Of a stretch of DNA of 64,000 nt, positions 42,377-51,266 are shown in pieces. Position numbers and translations under genes: made by a program. Where the stretch lies: positions 1 through 64,000 of the forward strand of contig CAZJKM010000005.1 of assembly GCA_964546645.1 (NCBI GenBank). The letters run 5' to 3'. Each line of letters opens with the position of its first letter. Position 1 is the stretch's first letter. Source of the stretch: A37T11 sp964546645 (GTDB taxonomy: Bacteria; Bacteroidota; Bacteroidia; Sphingobacteriales; Sphingobacteriaceae). The notes beneath the pieces are model-generated. The model saw nothing but the letters and a program-made list of their open reading frames with translations. It was not told where the DNA came from and did not search any database.

Positions 42377-43933
42377 ATGCCGCAAACAACGAATATACTA
42401 TGGGCTGACGACGAGATCGATATGCTCAGACCTCATATCATGCTGCTGAACGAGAAAGGATATGCTGTAAGAACGGTGACCAATGGCCAGGACGCGATTG
42501 ATGCATTTAAGAATACACATTATGACCTGGTATTTCTGGATGAGAATATGCCTGGTCTGACAGGGCTTGAAACCCTGTCTGTATTGAAGGCTGTCAATCC
42601 CGTGGTACCCATGGTGATGGTGACAAAAAACGAGGAAGAATATCTGATGGATGACGCGATCGGGTCCCAGATTGACGATTATCTTATTAAACCGGTCAAT
42701 CCGCGACAGATCCTGCTGACCATCAAAAAGCTGACGGAGAACAGAAGACTGGTAAGTGAAAAAACGTCGATGGCTTATCAGCAGGATTTCAGGACATTGG
42801 GGATGACGCTGAATGACAATCTTGATTTTACGCAGTGGACAGACGTGTATAAAAAACTGGTATATTGGGAACTATCGTTGCAGAAGCTGGAAGACGCAGG
42901 CATGCATGAGGTGCTCACCCTGCAGAAAGCAGAAGCAAATGCCCAGTTTTCGAAGTTCGTTGAAAAAAACTATCTCAGCTGGATAAAGGACCCGGATTCT
43001 GCTCCACTAATGTCTCATAACCTGTTTAAAAACAGAGTGTTTCCTTCCCTGGAGAAAGATAAGTCCACCTTCTTTATCCTGATTGATAACCTTCGGTATG
43101 ATCAGTGGAAAGTGATCAACGACGTAATTACGAACTATTATCGGCTGGATGAGGAAGAATGTTATTTCAGTATTTTGCCGACAGCAACGCAATATGCCAG
43201 AAATGCTATTTTCAGCGGGTTATTGCCGCTTGATATGGAAAAGCGTTTTCCCGGACTCTGGCAGAACGACGAAGATGAGGGAGGCAAGAACCTGCATGAG
43301 GAGACTTTTCTGGCAGATCAGATTAAACGTACGTACCGCAAACCGATCCGGTCTTCCTACCATAAAATACTGACATTGGAGCAGGGCCGTGACGTGACAG
43401 AGAACCTCATGAATATGGTGGGGAATGACCTCAACGTGCTGGTATACAATTTTGTGGATATGCTTTCGCATGCCAGGACGGATATGGCCATGATTCGGGA
43501 ACTGGCTAACGACGAAGCCGCATACCGTTCACTAACGCTTTCCTGGTTTGAGCATTCGCCACTGTTTGATGCACTTAAATGGCTTTCGCAGAAGAACGTG
43601 CGGATCATTGTGACCACTGATCATGGCACCATCCGTGTCAAGCACGCGAGTAAGGTAATCGGCGACCGTAATACCAACACCAATTTGCGGTACAAACAAG
43701 GTAAGAACCTTAATTATATAGACAAGGATGTATTCCTGGTCAAAAACCCGCAAGATGCTATGTTGCCCAAACTGCATGTCAGCTCAAGTTTCATTTTTGC
43801 AAAGGAAGACAGTTATTTTGTTTACCCCAATAACTACAACCAATTTGTCAACTATTACAATGAGACCTTTCAGCACGGAGGGATTTCTCTGGAAGAAATG
43901 ATCATACCCTATGTTACCTATTCCACAAAATAA
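42377..43933 (+). CDS. porX: PorX response regulator with PglZ phosphatase domain (T9SS regulator)
   Basis: 518 residues. Receiver domain (1-125) with Asp10/Asp11 and phospho-acceptor Asp55 in VFLDENMPGLTG; helical linker; PglZ alkaline-phosphatase-superfamily domain (about 200-518) with DNLRYDQWK, PTATQYARNAIFSG, TTDHGTIRVKH and a late HGGISLEEM. PorX regulates genes for the type IX secretion system and has phosphodiesterase-type activity. Its kinase PorY is not in the window. tsaE and ald follow on the same strand. A near-consensus TAAGTTCG at about 42318 may be its -7 box. Confidence 0.92.
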   Translation: MPQTTNILWADDEIDMLRPHIMLLNEKGYAVRTVTNGQDAIDAFKNTHYDLVFLDENMPGLTGLETLSVLKAVNPVVPMVMVTKNEEEYLMDDAIGSQIDDYLIKPVNPRQILLTIKKLTENRRLVSEKTSMAYQQDFRTLGMTLNDNLDFTQWTDVYKKLVYWELSLQKLEDAGMHEVLTLQKAEANAQFSKFVEKNYLSWIKDPDSAPLMSHNLFKNRVFPSLEKDKSTFFILIDNLRYDQWKVINDVITNYYRLDEEECYFSILPTATQYARNAIFSGLLPLDMEKRFPGLWQNDEDEGGKNLHEETFLADQIKRTYRKPIRSSYHKILTLEQGRDVTENLMNMVGNDLNVLVYNFVDMLSHARTDMAMIRELANDEAAYRSLTLSWFEHSPLFDALKWLSQKNVRIIVTTDHGTIRVKHASKVIGDRNTNTNLRYKQGKNLNYIDKDVFLVKNPQDAMLPKLHVSSSFIFAKEDSYFVYPNNYNQFVNYYNETFQHGGISLEEMIIPYVTYSTK

Positions 43934-43959
43934 GCAAACCCGTATAACGTACAAGGTAC

Positions 43960-43990
43960 TTGCAAATAATAGCTTCTTTGCCTAAGTTTG
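43960..43990 (+). promoter_or_regulatory. Promoter of tsaE
   Basis: TTG (43960-43962), 20-nt spacer, TAAGTTTG (43983-43990), 5 nt before the ATG at 43996. A full promoter that predicts a leaderless or nearly leaderless mRNA. Confidence 0.6.
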
Positions 43991-43995
43991 GGCAG

Positions 43996-44430
43996 ATGGA
44001 TAGGTGTTTGAAAGATCTGGCTGATCTGCCGGAAGCAGCTGCGGCATTGTTACATTATGCAGGCGATCGGCGGGTGTTTTTGCTGCATGGGCCGATGGGA
44101 GCGGGTAAAACCACCTTTATCAAAGCCATATGCCTTGAGCTGGGAGTCAGCGATACCGTGGCGAGCCCGACGTTCGGCATCGTACACGAATATCTCGGCA
44201 CAGACGGGCCCATTTATCATTTTGATTTTTACCGTCTTCGTCACGGCCGGGAAGCATTGGATATGGGCTATGAGGAATACCTTTGGTCCGGCCGGTATTG
44301 TTTTGTGGAATGGCCGGAAAAAGCAGAAGATCTGTTGCCGGTCCACGCTGTCCATGTTTACCTTTCCGTAAACCAGGACGGGACGCGCCAGCTGAAAGCC
44401 GAAAAATATCCATCCTTTTTTGGAGGGTAA
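43996..44430 (+). CDS. tsaE: tRNA threonylcarbamoyladenosine biosynthesis ATPase TsaE
   Basis: 144 residues. Walker A HGPMGAGKTTFIKA, SPTFGIVHEY, the Walker-B-like HFDFYRL and FVEWPEKAEDLLP. TsaE is the ATPase that works with TsaB and TsaD to make t6A37 on ANN-reading tRNAs. The ATG at 43996 follows a promoter whose -33 TTG coincides with the otherwise possible TTG start at 43960, so the shorter form is correct. Confidence 0.93.
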   Translation: MDRCLKDLADLPEAAAALLHYAGDRRVFLLHGPMGAGKTTFIKAICLELGVSDTVASPTFGIVHEYLGTDGPIYHFDFYRLRHGREALDMGYEEYLWSGRYCFVEWPEKAEDLLPVHAVHVYLSVNQDGTRQLKAEKYPSFFGG

Positions 44431-44493
44431 CAACATAATTACTTAAATTATGCCGGATTTTATCCGTTGCCGGTATGATAGAAAGCAGTTTAA

Positions 44494-44501
44494 TAAGTTT
44501 G
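44494..44501 (+). promoter_or_regulatory. -7 box of ald
   Basis: TAAGTTTG, with a TTG 24 nt upstream (slightly long spacing); 16 nt before the ATG at 44518. Confidence 0.45.
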
Positions 44502-44517
44502 TGAATAAAAGGTGATC

Positions 44518-45729
44518 ATGAGCGACCTGTCCAATTTAGCAAAACAAGCCCTCTTACAGCCACAGGAGGCCCTCCAGGAGGTAAGCAGAAAAAAGAACAA
44601 TCTGTATATAGGTATCCCCAAGGAAGTCAGTTTTCAGGAAAACCGGATTGCATTAACACCTTTGTCTGTCGCACTGCTGATTGAGAACGGCCACCATGTT
44701 GTGATTGAAAGCAACGCCGGACAGGGTGCCAATTTTATGGACCACCATTACAGTGAACAGGGCGCACAGATTGTTTATGATAAGCAGGAAGTGTATAAAG
44801 CGGACCTGATCATCAAGATCTCTCCCCCTACTATGGATGAGATCCAGATGATGAAGCCGGGTCAAGTGCTTTTTTCCACCCAACAACCCTCACTGACGGG
44901 GTTTGAGCACCTTCAGGCCCTCATGAAGAAAAAAATAACCGCCCTGTCGTATGAATACCTGCGGGATGAAGGAAATATTCTCACGGTTGTTCGGGCCATG
45001 AGTGAAATTGTCGGTGCTACCTCTATACTGATTGCAGCCGAATACCTCAGTAATGTTTTTGAGGGGAAGGGGCTGATGCTGGGAGGGATCACCGGCGTTC
45101 CTCCTACAGAAATTGTAATATTGGGGGCCGGTACAGTCGGTGAATTTGCTGCCCGGACAGCGATCGCACTGGGGGCCCAGGTAAAAGTTTTTGACAGCTC
45201 TGTCTATCGCCTCCGCCGGCTGCAGAATAATGTCGGAAGCCGGGTTTTTTCGTCGGTCATACAGCCTATTGTACTCCGTAAAGCAGTGCGCTCCTGCGAT
45301 GTCGTGATCGGGGCAATCCGTGCCGTAAACGGCCGCAGCCCCTGTATTATATCGGAAGAAACCGTGTCTAACATGAAGCCCCACTCGGTGCTGATAGATG
45401 TCAGTATCGATCAGGGAGGATGTTTTGAAACGTCGCAGATTACCAATCATGCCGATCCGGTCTTCCGGAAATATGATGTCATCCATTATTGTGTTCCCAA
45501 TATCGCGTCCCGGGTAGCACGGACCGCCACGTATGCCCTTACCAATATCTTTACACCTATCCTGCTGGATATTGGCGAGATGGGAGGGATGATGAACCTG
45601 ATATGGCATAAGCCGGGTATTCGCAACGCCATTTACTTATATCAGGGCCATCTTACCAATAAGGATATCGCTGCGAGGTTTAATCTGACACCCAAAGACC
45701 TGGACCTGCTGGTTGTATCGAACCGGTAA
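44518..45729 (+). CDS. ald: Alanine dehydrogenase
   Basis: 403 residues of the alanine dehydrogenase/PNT N-terminal family: IGIPKEVSFQENRIALTP, QGANFMDHHYSEQGA, LIIKISPPT, the NAD-binding VILGAGTVGEFAARTAIALG and DVSIDQGGCFETSQ. It has an extra 30-residue helical N-terminus compared with the about 370-residue Bacillus enzyme. It interconverts alanine with pyruvate and ammonia using NAD. ATG 44518 is preferred over GTG 44512. Confidence 0.9.
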   Translation: MSDLSNLAKQALLQPQEALQEVSRKKNNLYIGIPKEVSFQENRIALTPLSVALLIENGHHVVIESNAGQGANFMDHHYSEQGAQIVYDKQEVYKADLIIKISPPTMDEIQMMKPGQVLFSTQQPSLTGFEHLQALMKKKITALSYEYLRDEGNILTVVRAMSEIVGATSILIAAEYLSNVFEGKGLMLGGITGVPPTEIVILGAGTVGEFAARTAIALGAQVKVFDSSVYRLRRLQNNVGSRVFSSVIQPIVLRKAVRSCDVVIGAIRAVNGRSPCIISEETVSNMKPHSVLIDVSIDQGGCFETSQITNHADPVFRKYDVIHYCVPNIASRVARTATYALTNIFTPILLDIGEMGGMMNLIWHKPGIRNAIYLYQGHLTNKDIAARFNLTPKDLDLLVVSNR

Positions 45730-45823
45730 AACAATCTCCGGTGAAAAGACGCGGGTGCAGGAAAAAACAAAAGCGCGAAGTAAAATGTACTGAATAATAA
45801 AAGTCCACAGGTTCTGTTGTACG

Positions 45824-46750
45824 ATGCCAAAACTTTTCAGAAAATCATTTTACAGAGAAACGGTCGAACTATTGAGTGCAACCGTTACCTCTTTCGGCAA
45901 CGACAAGGCCATGAAAATGAGTGCTGCACTGGCCTATTATACCGTTTTTTCACTGGCTCCTTTATTGCTTGTTGTGATCTGGCTGGTTGGTGTTTTCTTT
46001 GGGGAGCAGGCCTCGCGGGGAGAGGTCTTCCAGGAATTGGAGGCATTCATCGGAGCTGATGCAGCAAAGCAGGCTGAGCAGGTGATTGAACGCATCAGCC
46101 TGGAGGGCAAATCAGGGCTGGCAGTCGGAATTGGAATCGGAACGCTGATTGCAGGTTCGACCACCGTGTTTATCGAAATCCAGGATTCCATCAATACCAT
46201 CTGGCAGGTACGGCCTAAACCCAAAAAAGGATGGGTCAAACTGCTGATCAACCGGGTGTTATCGTTCTCTATGATCATCGGTATAGGCTTTTTACTGATT
46301 GCATCACTCCTGGTGAATACGATTATTCTGGCATTCAGTGATTTCATTAACCGGTATCTTCCCTTTGACACGATGTGGGCGGTTGACTTGGTAAACAGGG
46401 GTATTACGTTTATCATCATCTCTGTTCTTTTCGGAGTGATCTTCAAAATTCTTCCGGACGCACGCATCAGCTGGAAAGAAGTACGCCGTGGCGCTATATT
46501 CACCGCTGTCCTGTTTATGCTGGGGCAGTTCCTGATCGGTTTATATATGCAGTACGCCGCACCGGCTTCTGCTTACGGTGCAGCAGGTTCCGTTATCATC
46601 ATGCTCTTATGGATTTATTATACTGCGGCAATCCTCTATTTCGGCGCAGAGTTCACAAAAGAGTCTGCGCGTAAATATGGAAAAGGGATTGAACCCTCCT
46701 CTTATGCCGTTCGTGTTATACAAACCGAATCAGAAACAGGTGACCGGTAA
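45824..46750 (+). CDS. YihY/BrkB family membrane protein
   Basis: 308 residues with six membrane helices, starting at MKMSAALAYYTVFSLAPLLL, the family hallmark, and later GSVIIMLLWIYYTAAILYFG-type segments near the end. Formerly called ribonuclease BN by error; the family is an integral membrane protein of uncertain, possibly transport, function. Predicted inner membrane. No clear promoter box or ribosome site before the ATG. Confidence 0.9.
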   Translation: MPKLFRKSFYRETVELLSATVTSFGNDKAMKMSAALAYYTVFSLAPLLLVVIWLVGVFFGEQASRGEVFQELEAFIGADAAKQAEQVIERISLEGKSGLAVGIGIGTLIAGSTTVFIEIQDSINTIWQVRPKPKKGWVKLLINRVLSFSMIIGIGFLLIASLLVNTIILAFSDFINRYLPFDTMWAVDLVNRGITFIIISVLFGVIFKILPDARISWKEVRRGAIFTAVLFMLGQFLIGLYMQYAAPASAYGAAGSVIIMLLWIYYTAAILYFGAEFTKESARKYGKGIEPSSYAVRVIQTESETGDR

Positions 46751-46905
46751 TCCTCCCGGTCCGGTGGGCGCTCTTTGCATATCCGCGCCTTTACAAATAG
46801 CAAAAACGTTCGTTAAACCTTTTAAGGAACAGGCCGTCTAAGAACTAAAGAACAAGAATAAAGCTTATGCAAGCTTCATCACCGTTTAAAAAACAAATTA
46901 TTCCA

Positions 46906-47328
46906 ATGAGAAAGGTATTATTAACATGTTTCGTACTGGCAGGGGCACTCCTGTTCAGTTATGCACAGCCTCCGCAACGGGGAGGACAGCAGGGTAGGAT
47001 GAGTCCGGAAGACCGGGCAAAAAGAACAGTGGAAGATCTGGAAAAATCACTTAAGCTGACCAAGCAGCAACAGGATTCGGTGTACGCCTATTCCCTTACG
47101 CAGGCCAAAGAACAGCAGGCCCTTTTCCAGCAGGGACAGGACGGAGACCGACAGGCCATGATGGGCAAAATGCGGGAGATACGGGCAAATACGGATAAAA
47201 AAATCAGGACGATTCTGAATGACGATCAGAAAGCAGCCTATGACAAGCTGATGAAAGAGCGTCAGAACCGCCAGGGGCCCGGTAACAGGGGTGGCAGGCA
47301 GCAGGGCGAAGGCCGGCAACGGAATTAG
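46906..47328 (+). CDS. Spy-like periplasmic protein
   Basis: 140 residues with a signal peptide (MRKVLLTCFVLAGALLFSYA). The mature part is helical: RTVEDLEKSLKLTKQQQDSV, ILNDDQKAAYDKLMKERQ (an LTxxQ-type pair), then a Gly/Gln/Arg-rich tail. Similar in plan to Spy/CpxP proteins, which act as chaperones or envelope-stress sensors. The TAG stop is formed by the first bases of a repeat element. Confidence 0.75.
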   Translation: MRKVLLTCFVLAGALLFSYAQPPQRGGQQGRMSPEDRAKRTVEDLEKSLKLTKQQQDSVYAYSLTQAKEQQALFQQGQDGDRQAMMGKMREIRANTDKKIRTILNDDQKAAYDKLMKERQNRQGPGNRGGRQQGEGRQRN

Positions 47329-47548
47329 TTGATTCGTTTATTGGTGGGTTCGTGGATTGGTTTATTGGTGCCTGATCAGGGTGTTAACCTTTTAGTGAAG
47401 ACGTGGGTGGTAACGATAGAAAGTTGTGAAGAAGCAAAAACGCTGATATGGAAAGAAGGCCCTCCGAACAGCAAATCGGCAAAGAGTACAGCTAACACAC
47501 ATGACTAATCCTCTAACCCACCAATAAACGAATCCACCAATTAACTAA
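47325..47548. repeat. Inverted-end repeat element, copy 1
   Basis: The left end (TTAGTTGATTCGTTTATTGG, 47325-47344, then TGGGTT) is mirrored by the right end (ACCCACCAATAAACGAATC, 47516-47534, continuing to TTAACTAA at 47548). The core shares CAGGGTGTTAACCTTTTAGT, AAAGTTGTGAAGA, GCTGATATGGAAAGAA and TAACACACATGACTAAT with copy 2 at 54441-54682. The ends supply the TAG stops of both flanking convergent genes. No reading frame inside. Confidence 0.85.
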
Positions 47549-48522
47549 AGAGAAAGTATCTCAACAATCTTCTGGAGATTGGAGTTCAGGGTACCGATAT
47601 GCTTGATGGCCTTGCTGAAGGGAGTAAAGACAACCTGGCCATTCACCAACCCGGCCATTTCTCCTCTTCGGCCTTCCAGTAAGGCTTCTACGGCAGCAAC
47701 ACCCAGGCGGCTGGCCAGCACACGGTCCATACACGTCGGGCTCCCCCCCCGCTGTATATGCCCTAATATCGATACACGGATATCGTAATCCGGATAATGT
47801 TCTTTCACCCGTTCCGCCACTTCAAACGCACCACCTGCTTCATCGCCTTCCGCCACAATGACCACCCGTGATGCTTTATTCCTTCTGGAGCGATCGAGGC
47901 GGTCCATCATGGCTTTATAGTCCGTCTTAATTTCCGGAACCAGCACAGCCTCCGCTCCGGAGCCGATACCGCTCCGTAAAGCAATCAGGCCAGAGTCGCG
48001 CCCCATCACTTCCACAATGAAAATACGGTCATGGGATTCCGCGGTATCACGGATCTTGTCCACCGCATCAATCACCGTATTAATAGCCGTATCGTAACCG
48101 ATGGTAAAATCAGTGCCTGCCAGGTCATTGTCAATGGTACCCGGCAGCCCGATAATGGGGATATCAAATTCTGAAATGAATTTATCAGCACCGGTAAACG
48201 TGCCGTCACCACCAATCGCTACAAGCGCATCAATGCCAAACTGCCGTACATATTCATAGGCTTTTCTTCTGCCTTCGGGTGTTCTGAACTCTTCACTCCG
48301 GGCGGTTTTCAGCATGGTGCCGCCCCGCTGGATGATGTTGGCCACAGACTTTGCTTCCATTTCAAAGATATCGCCCTTCAGCATACCGTCGTAGCCCCGG
48401 TTGATACCAAAAACCCGTAAATTATAATACAGGCCTGTCCGCACGACCGCCCGGATAGCGGCGTTCATGCCGGGTGAATCACCGCCTGATGTAAATACCG
48501 CAATATTTTTAATGGTTGACAT
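47545..48522 (-). CDS. pfkA: ATP-dependent 6-phosphofructokinase
   Basis: 325 residues, standard bacterial PfkA length. TSGGDSPGMNAAIRAVVR, GGDGTFTGADKFISEF, PGTIDNDLAGTDFTIGYDT and the catalytic Asp in that loop, then MGRDSGLIALRSGIG and LGHIQRGGSPTCMDRVLASR. The GGDGT motif marks the ATP-dependent rather than PPi-dependent type. Start ATG 48522 with a full promoter 24 nt upstream. Its stop codon lies in repeat copy 1. Confidence 0.95.
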   Translation of the reverse strand: MSTIKNIAVFTSGGDSPGMNAAIRAVVRTGLYYNLRVFGINRGYDGMLKGDIFEMEAKSVANIIQRGGTMLKTARSEEFRTPEGRRKAYEYVRQFGIDALVAIGGDGTFTGADKFISEFDIPIIGLPGTIDNDLAGTDFTIGYDTAINTVIDAVDKIRDTAESHDRIFIVEVMGRDSGLIALRSGIGSGAEAVLVPEIKTDYKAMMDRLDRSRRNKASRVVIVAEGDEAGGAFEVAERVKEHYPDYDIRVSILGHIQRGGSPTCMDRVLASRLGVAAVEALLEGRRGEMAGLVNGQVVFTPFSKAIKHIGTLNSNLQKIVEILSL

Positions 48523-48546
48523 GGTTGTTCTGTTACGATTAAGCCG

Positions 48547-48577
48547 CAAACTTACTTAAAAAGACGCTGGTTGCAAA
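48547..48577 (-). promoter_or_regulatory. Promoter of pfkA
   Basis: Minus-strand TTTG (48577-48574), 19-nt spacer, TAAGTTTG (48554-48547): full Bacteroidota promoter, 24 nt before the ATG. The upstream part lies in GCAAAG-type repeat DNA. Confidence 0.6.
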
Positions 48578-48603
48578 GGAGCTATTTGCTATTCGCAAAG
48601 TCG

Positions 48604-48680
48604 CTTTAATCACCAACCCCCCAATCTACTAATCCTCTAACCCCCCAATAAACGAATCAACTAATTAACCCATCCACTAA
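48604..48680. repeat. Inverted-end repeat element, solo right end (copy 3)
   Basis: Contains ACTAATCCTCTAACCCCCCA followed by ATAAACGAATCAACTAATTA, nearly identical to the right end of copy 1. The core and left end are missing. It ends in CCACTAATCC, whose CTA (48677-48679) is the TAG stop of the DsbD-like gene. Confidence 0.7.
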
Positions 48681-50362
48681 TCCCCAAAAGCCACCAGGCC
48701 TTTTTCCAGATAAGCCCTGAACTTGCCTTTGTTAAATTCCGCACCGATAGGCGGGGCCACCAACAGTTCTTCATCCGGACTGATCAGCACGTAATAGGGC
48801 TGGGAAATGGTGTTATATTTTTCCGCCTGCAGGTGCTTGAACTTTTTGCCGATCGTATTAACGGTAGTTTGCAGGATGTCGGAATAGAACCTTTCTTCTT
48901 CTGGTAAGGCCGTGCGGTCGTCTGTATACAGGGAGACCACGATGTAATCTTCCCGTAGCATCTTATCGATTTCGGGTACCGGCCATACATTATATTCCAT
49001 CTCCCGGCAGTTTACGCAGCCATGGCCGGTAAAATCCAGGAATAAAGGTTTGTTCACTGCTTTTGCATAGGCAAGAGCTTCCTCATAATCCAGGAAACCG
49101 TCAATGTCGTTGGGGACATGCAGAAAGTCGGAATATTTCTTCTTGGCCCCTCCCGGCAGTTGGTTTATACCCGCAGCTCCGGCCGCCGCAGCTCCCCCCG
49201 TCAGCCTGAAATCCATCGTCGATAAGGGCGGGGCAAGGCCGCTGATGACCTTCAATGGGGCACCCCATAAGCCGGGGACCATATACAGGGCAAAGGCAAA
49301 GAACCCGCCCGCCAGGAACAGCCGCGTAATGGAGATATACGGCAGGTCACTGTCGTGGGAAAGTTTCAGCTTGCCCAGCAGGTAAAACCCGGTAAGGACG
49401 GCAATCACGATCCATAAAGCCAGGAATACCTCCCGGTCAAGAATACCCCAATGGTAAACCAGGTCGGCGGTAGACAGGAACTTGAGTGACAAAGCAATTT
49501 CGAGAAAGCCGAGCACGACCTTCACTGAATTCAGCCATCCGCCGGATTTGGGAAGTGAGGTCATCCAGCTCGGGAAGATGGCGAATACGGTAAAAACCAG
49601 TGCCAGTGCCAGTGAAAAGCCGAACATACCCATCACCGGACCCATGTAGCCACCCGCCTGGTTAAGGGTTACCAGCAAGGTGCCGATGATCGGACCGGTG
49701 CAGGAGAACGATACCACGGCCAGGGTGGCTGCCATAAAAAAGATACCCATTAAACCATCGGCATCGGATTTCGCATCCAGCTTGTTGGTCAGTGAGCCCG
49801 GCAACGTGATCTCAAAAGCCCCCAGGAAAGAAATGCCGAAAATCAGCAGTACCAGGAAAATAAAAATATTGAAAATGCCGTTTGTCGACAATTCATTCAG
49901 TGCCCCCGCTCCGAAAATAATCGTAATCAGCAGGCCCAGCAGTACGTAAATCACGATAATGGAGAGGCCATACAACACGGCACCCCGGATCCCTTTCCCT
50001 TTACTTTCCGCGCGTTTGGTGAAAAAGCTCACCGTCAGCGGTATCATCGGGTAGATGCAGGGCATGATAATAGCCAGGAATCCTCCGGCCAGGCCGGCCA
50101 GGAAGATTGCCCACAGCCCCTTTTCCGTGTCACCTTCAGGGGCAACCGACCCTGTTACGCCCGCACGGGAGGTATCCACCGCTGCGTTGCTTACCGGAAG
50201 GGTGTCACCTTCTTCCCCGATTTCCGTAAAGGTTATACTTTCCAAATCCTCCTCTGAAAAAACACGGGCTGTGTCGTTCTGCAACAGGATGGCGTACCCG
50301 TCTCCGGAAGCTAAAACTACCGCGGATACAGCTAAGAGAATCAATAAAAAGATCCGTTTCAT
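48677..50362 (-). CDS. DsbD-like thiol:disulfide interchange protein
   Basis: 561 residues: a signal peptide and short N-terminal periplasmic part (to about 75); eight membrane helices of the DsbD/CcdA transmembrane domain with paired cysteines (MPCIYPMIPLT and FSCTGPIIGTLL); and a C-terminal thioredoxin domain with active site GHGCVNCREME. It moves electrons from cytoplasmic thioredoxin to periplasmic proteins. The N-terminal part is much shorter than the immunoglobulin-like DsbD-alpha domain of E. coli. The stop codon lies in a solo repeat end. Confidence 0.9.
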   Translation of the reverse strand: MKRIFLLILLAVSAVVLASGDGYAILLQNDTARVFSEEDLESITFTEIGEEGDTLPVSNAAVDTSRAGVTGSVAPEGDTEKGLWAIFLAGLAGGFLAIIMPCIYPMIPLTVSFFTKRAESKGKGIRGAVLYGLSIIVIYVLLGLLITIIFGAGALNELSTNGIFNIFIFLVLLIFGISFLGAFEITLPGSLTNKLDAKSDADGLMGIFFMAATLAVVSFSCTGPIIGTLLVTLNQAGGYMGPVMGMFGFSLALALVFTVFAIFPSWMTSLPKSGGWLNSVKVVLGFLEIALSLKFLSTADLVYHWGILDREVFLALWIVIAVLTGFYLLGKLKLSHDSDLPYISITRLFLAGGFFAFALYMVPGLWGAPLKVISGLAPPLSTMDFRLTGGAAAAGAAGINQLPGGAKKKYSDFLHVPNDIDGFLDYEEALAYAKAVNKPLFLDFTGHGCVNCREMEYNVWPVPEIDKMLREDYIVVSLYTDDRTALPEEERFYSDILQTTVNTIGKKFKHLQAEKYNTISQPYYVLISPDEELLVAPPIGAEFNKGKFRAYLEKGLVAFGD

Positions 50363-50444
50363 ATACGTTGTGAAAAAAGCTCGTCAGACAGGTTTCATAT
50401 TCAGCAAGTGTCTCCCTTGATCCGGGCGACCATTTTCTTTAAAA

Positions 50445-51215
50445 TTAACCGATCAGGAATTCTATTTCTTTCAATCCGAAATCTGTCACATGGCCGTTAA
50501 AGTCGATCACAAGCCGGCCTTCCACACTGACATCCACAATTTTACCGGTTACCGGTATCCCTTTTATCAGAAAGGGATGTTCCTCCCCGGCACGGTATAA
50601 CTGATGCAGGTAAGCCGCCCGCTGCTGGTCTGCAAACCCGCTCTTTAACAGGCCGTACTGCATTCCAACAGCCTTGCAAAGGTCGGATAATAGCTGCGTT
50701 ATATCGTAATCTGCATGTAACAATTGCTTTATGGAGCAGGATGTGCCTTCCAGTTTGTTGAAAGTTAGCTGGTTGACATTGATTCCAATACCCACCACCG
50801 CGTATTTCCAGCGGGAACCCTGAACGAAATTCTCAATCAGGATGCCGCCGATTTTCCGGTTGCCGACGTACATATCATTCGGCCACTTCACTTTCACCTC
50901 AGACCCCAACAGCGGGCCAAGCACTTGCAGTACGGCTAAACTGACCGCTATGTTCAGGGTGAACTGACGGCTTGGCGGCAGGAACTCAGGTTTTAACAGC
51001 AAGCTGGCTGTCAGGTTTTTACCGGGCTCGCTGTGCCATGTGTTCTCTTGCTGGCCCCTGCCGGCATATTGGTCAACTGCCATTATAACAGTACCTTCTT
51101 CAACTGGCTCAGATTTTGACAGCAGTGCTTTGAGATGATCATTCGTTGAAGGCACCCGTTGGAGTGTAATAATTTTTTGACCAACAGAAAGTCCGGGAAA
51201 AATGTTATTTTGCAA
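50445..51215 (-). CDS. birA: Biotin--[acetyl-CoA-carboxylase] ligase
   Basis: 256 residues from TTG 51215 (MQNNIFPGLSVGQ); the frame is open to TTG 51248. Catalytic motifs: STNDHLKAL, the biotinyl-AMP loop DQYAGRGQQENTWHS, and KVKWPNDMYVGNRKIGGILI. The DNA-binding domain of E. coli BirA is absent, so it is a ligase only. A TAGTTTTG box (51253-51246) overlaps the far TTG, arguing for the shorter start. Divergent from rsfS. Confidence 0.88.
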   Translation of the reverse strand: MQNNIFPGLSVGQKIITLQRVPSTNDHLKALLSKSEPVEEGTVIMAVDQYAGRGQQENTWHSEPGKNLTASLLLKPEFLPPSRQFTLNIAVSLAVLQVLGPLLGSEVKVKWPNDMYVGNRKIGGILIENFVQGSRWKYAVVGIGINVNQLTFNKLEGTSCSIKQLLHADYDITQLLSDLCKAVGMQYGLLKSGFADQQRAAYLHQLYRAGEEHPFLIKGIPVTGKIVDVSVEGRLVIDFNGHVTDFGLKEIEFLIG

Positions 51216-51266
51216 CGTGTTTTCGGAAGTTAAGATTACCAAAGTCAAAACTATGATTTTTATTTA

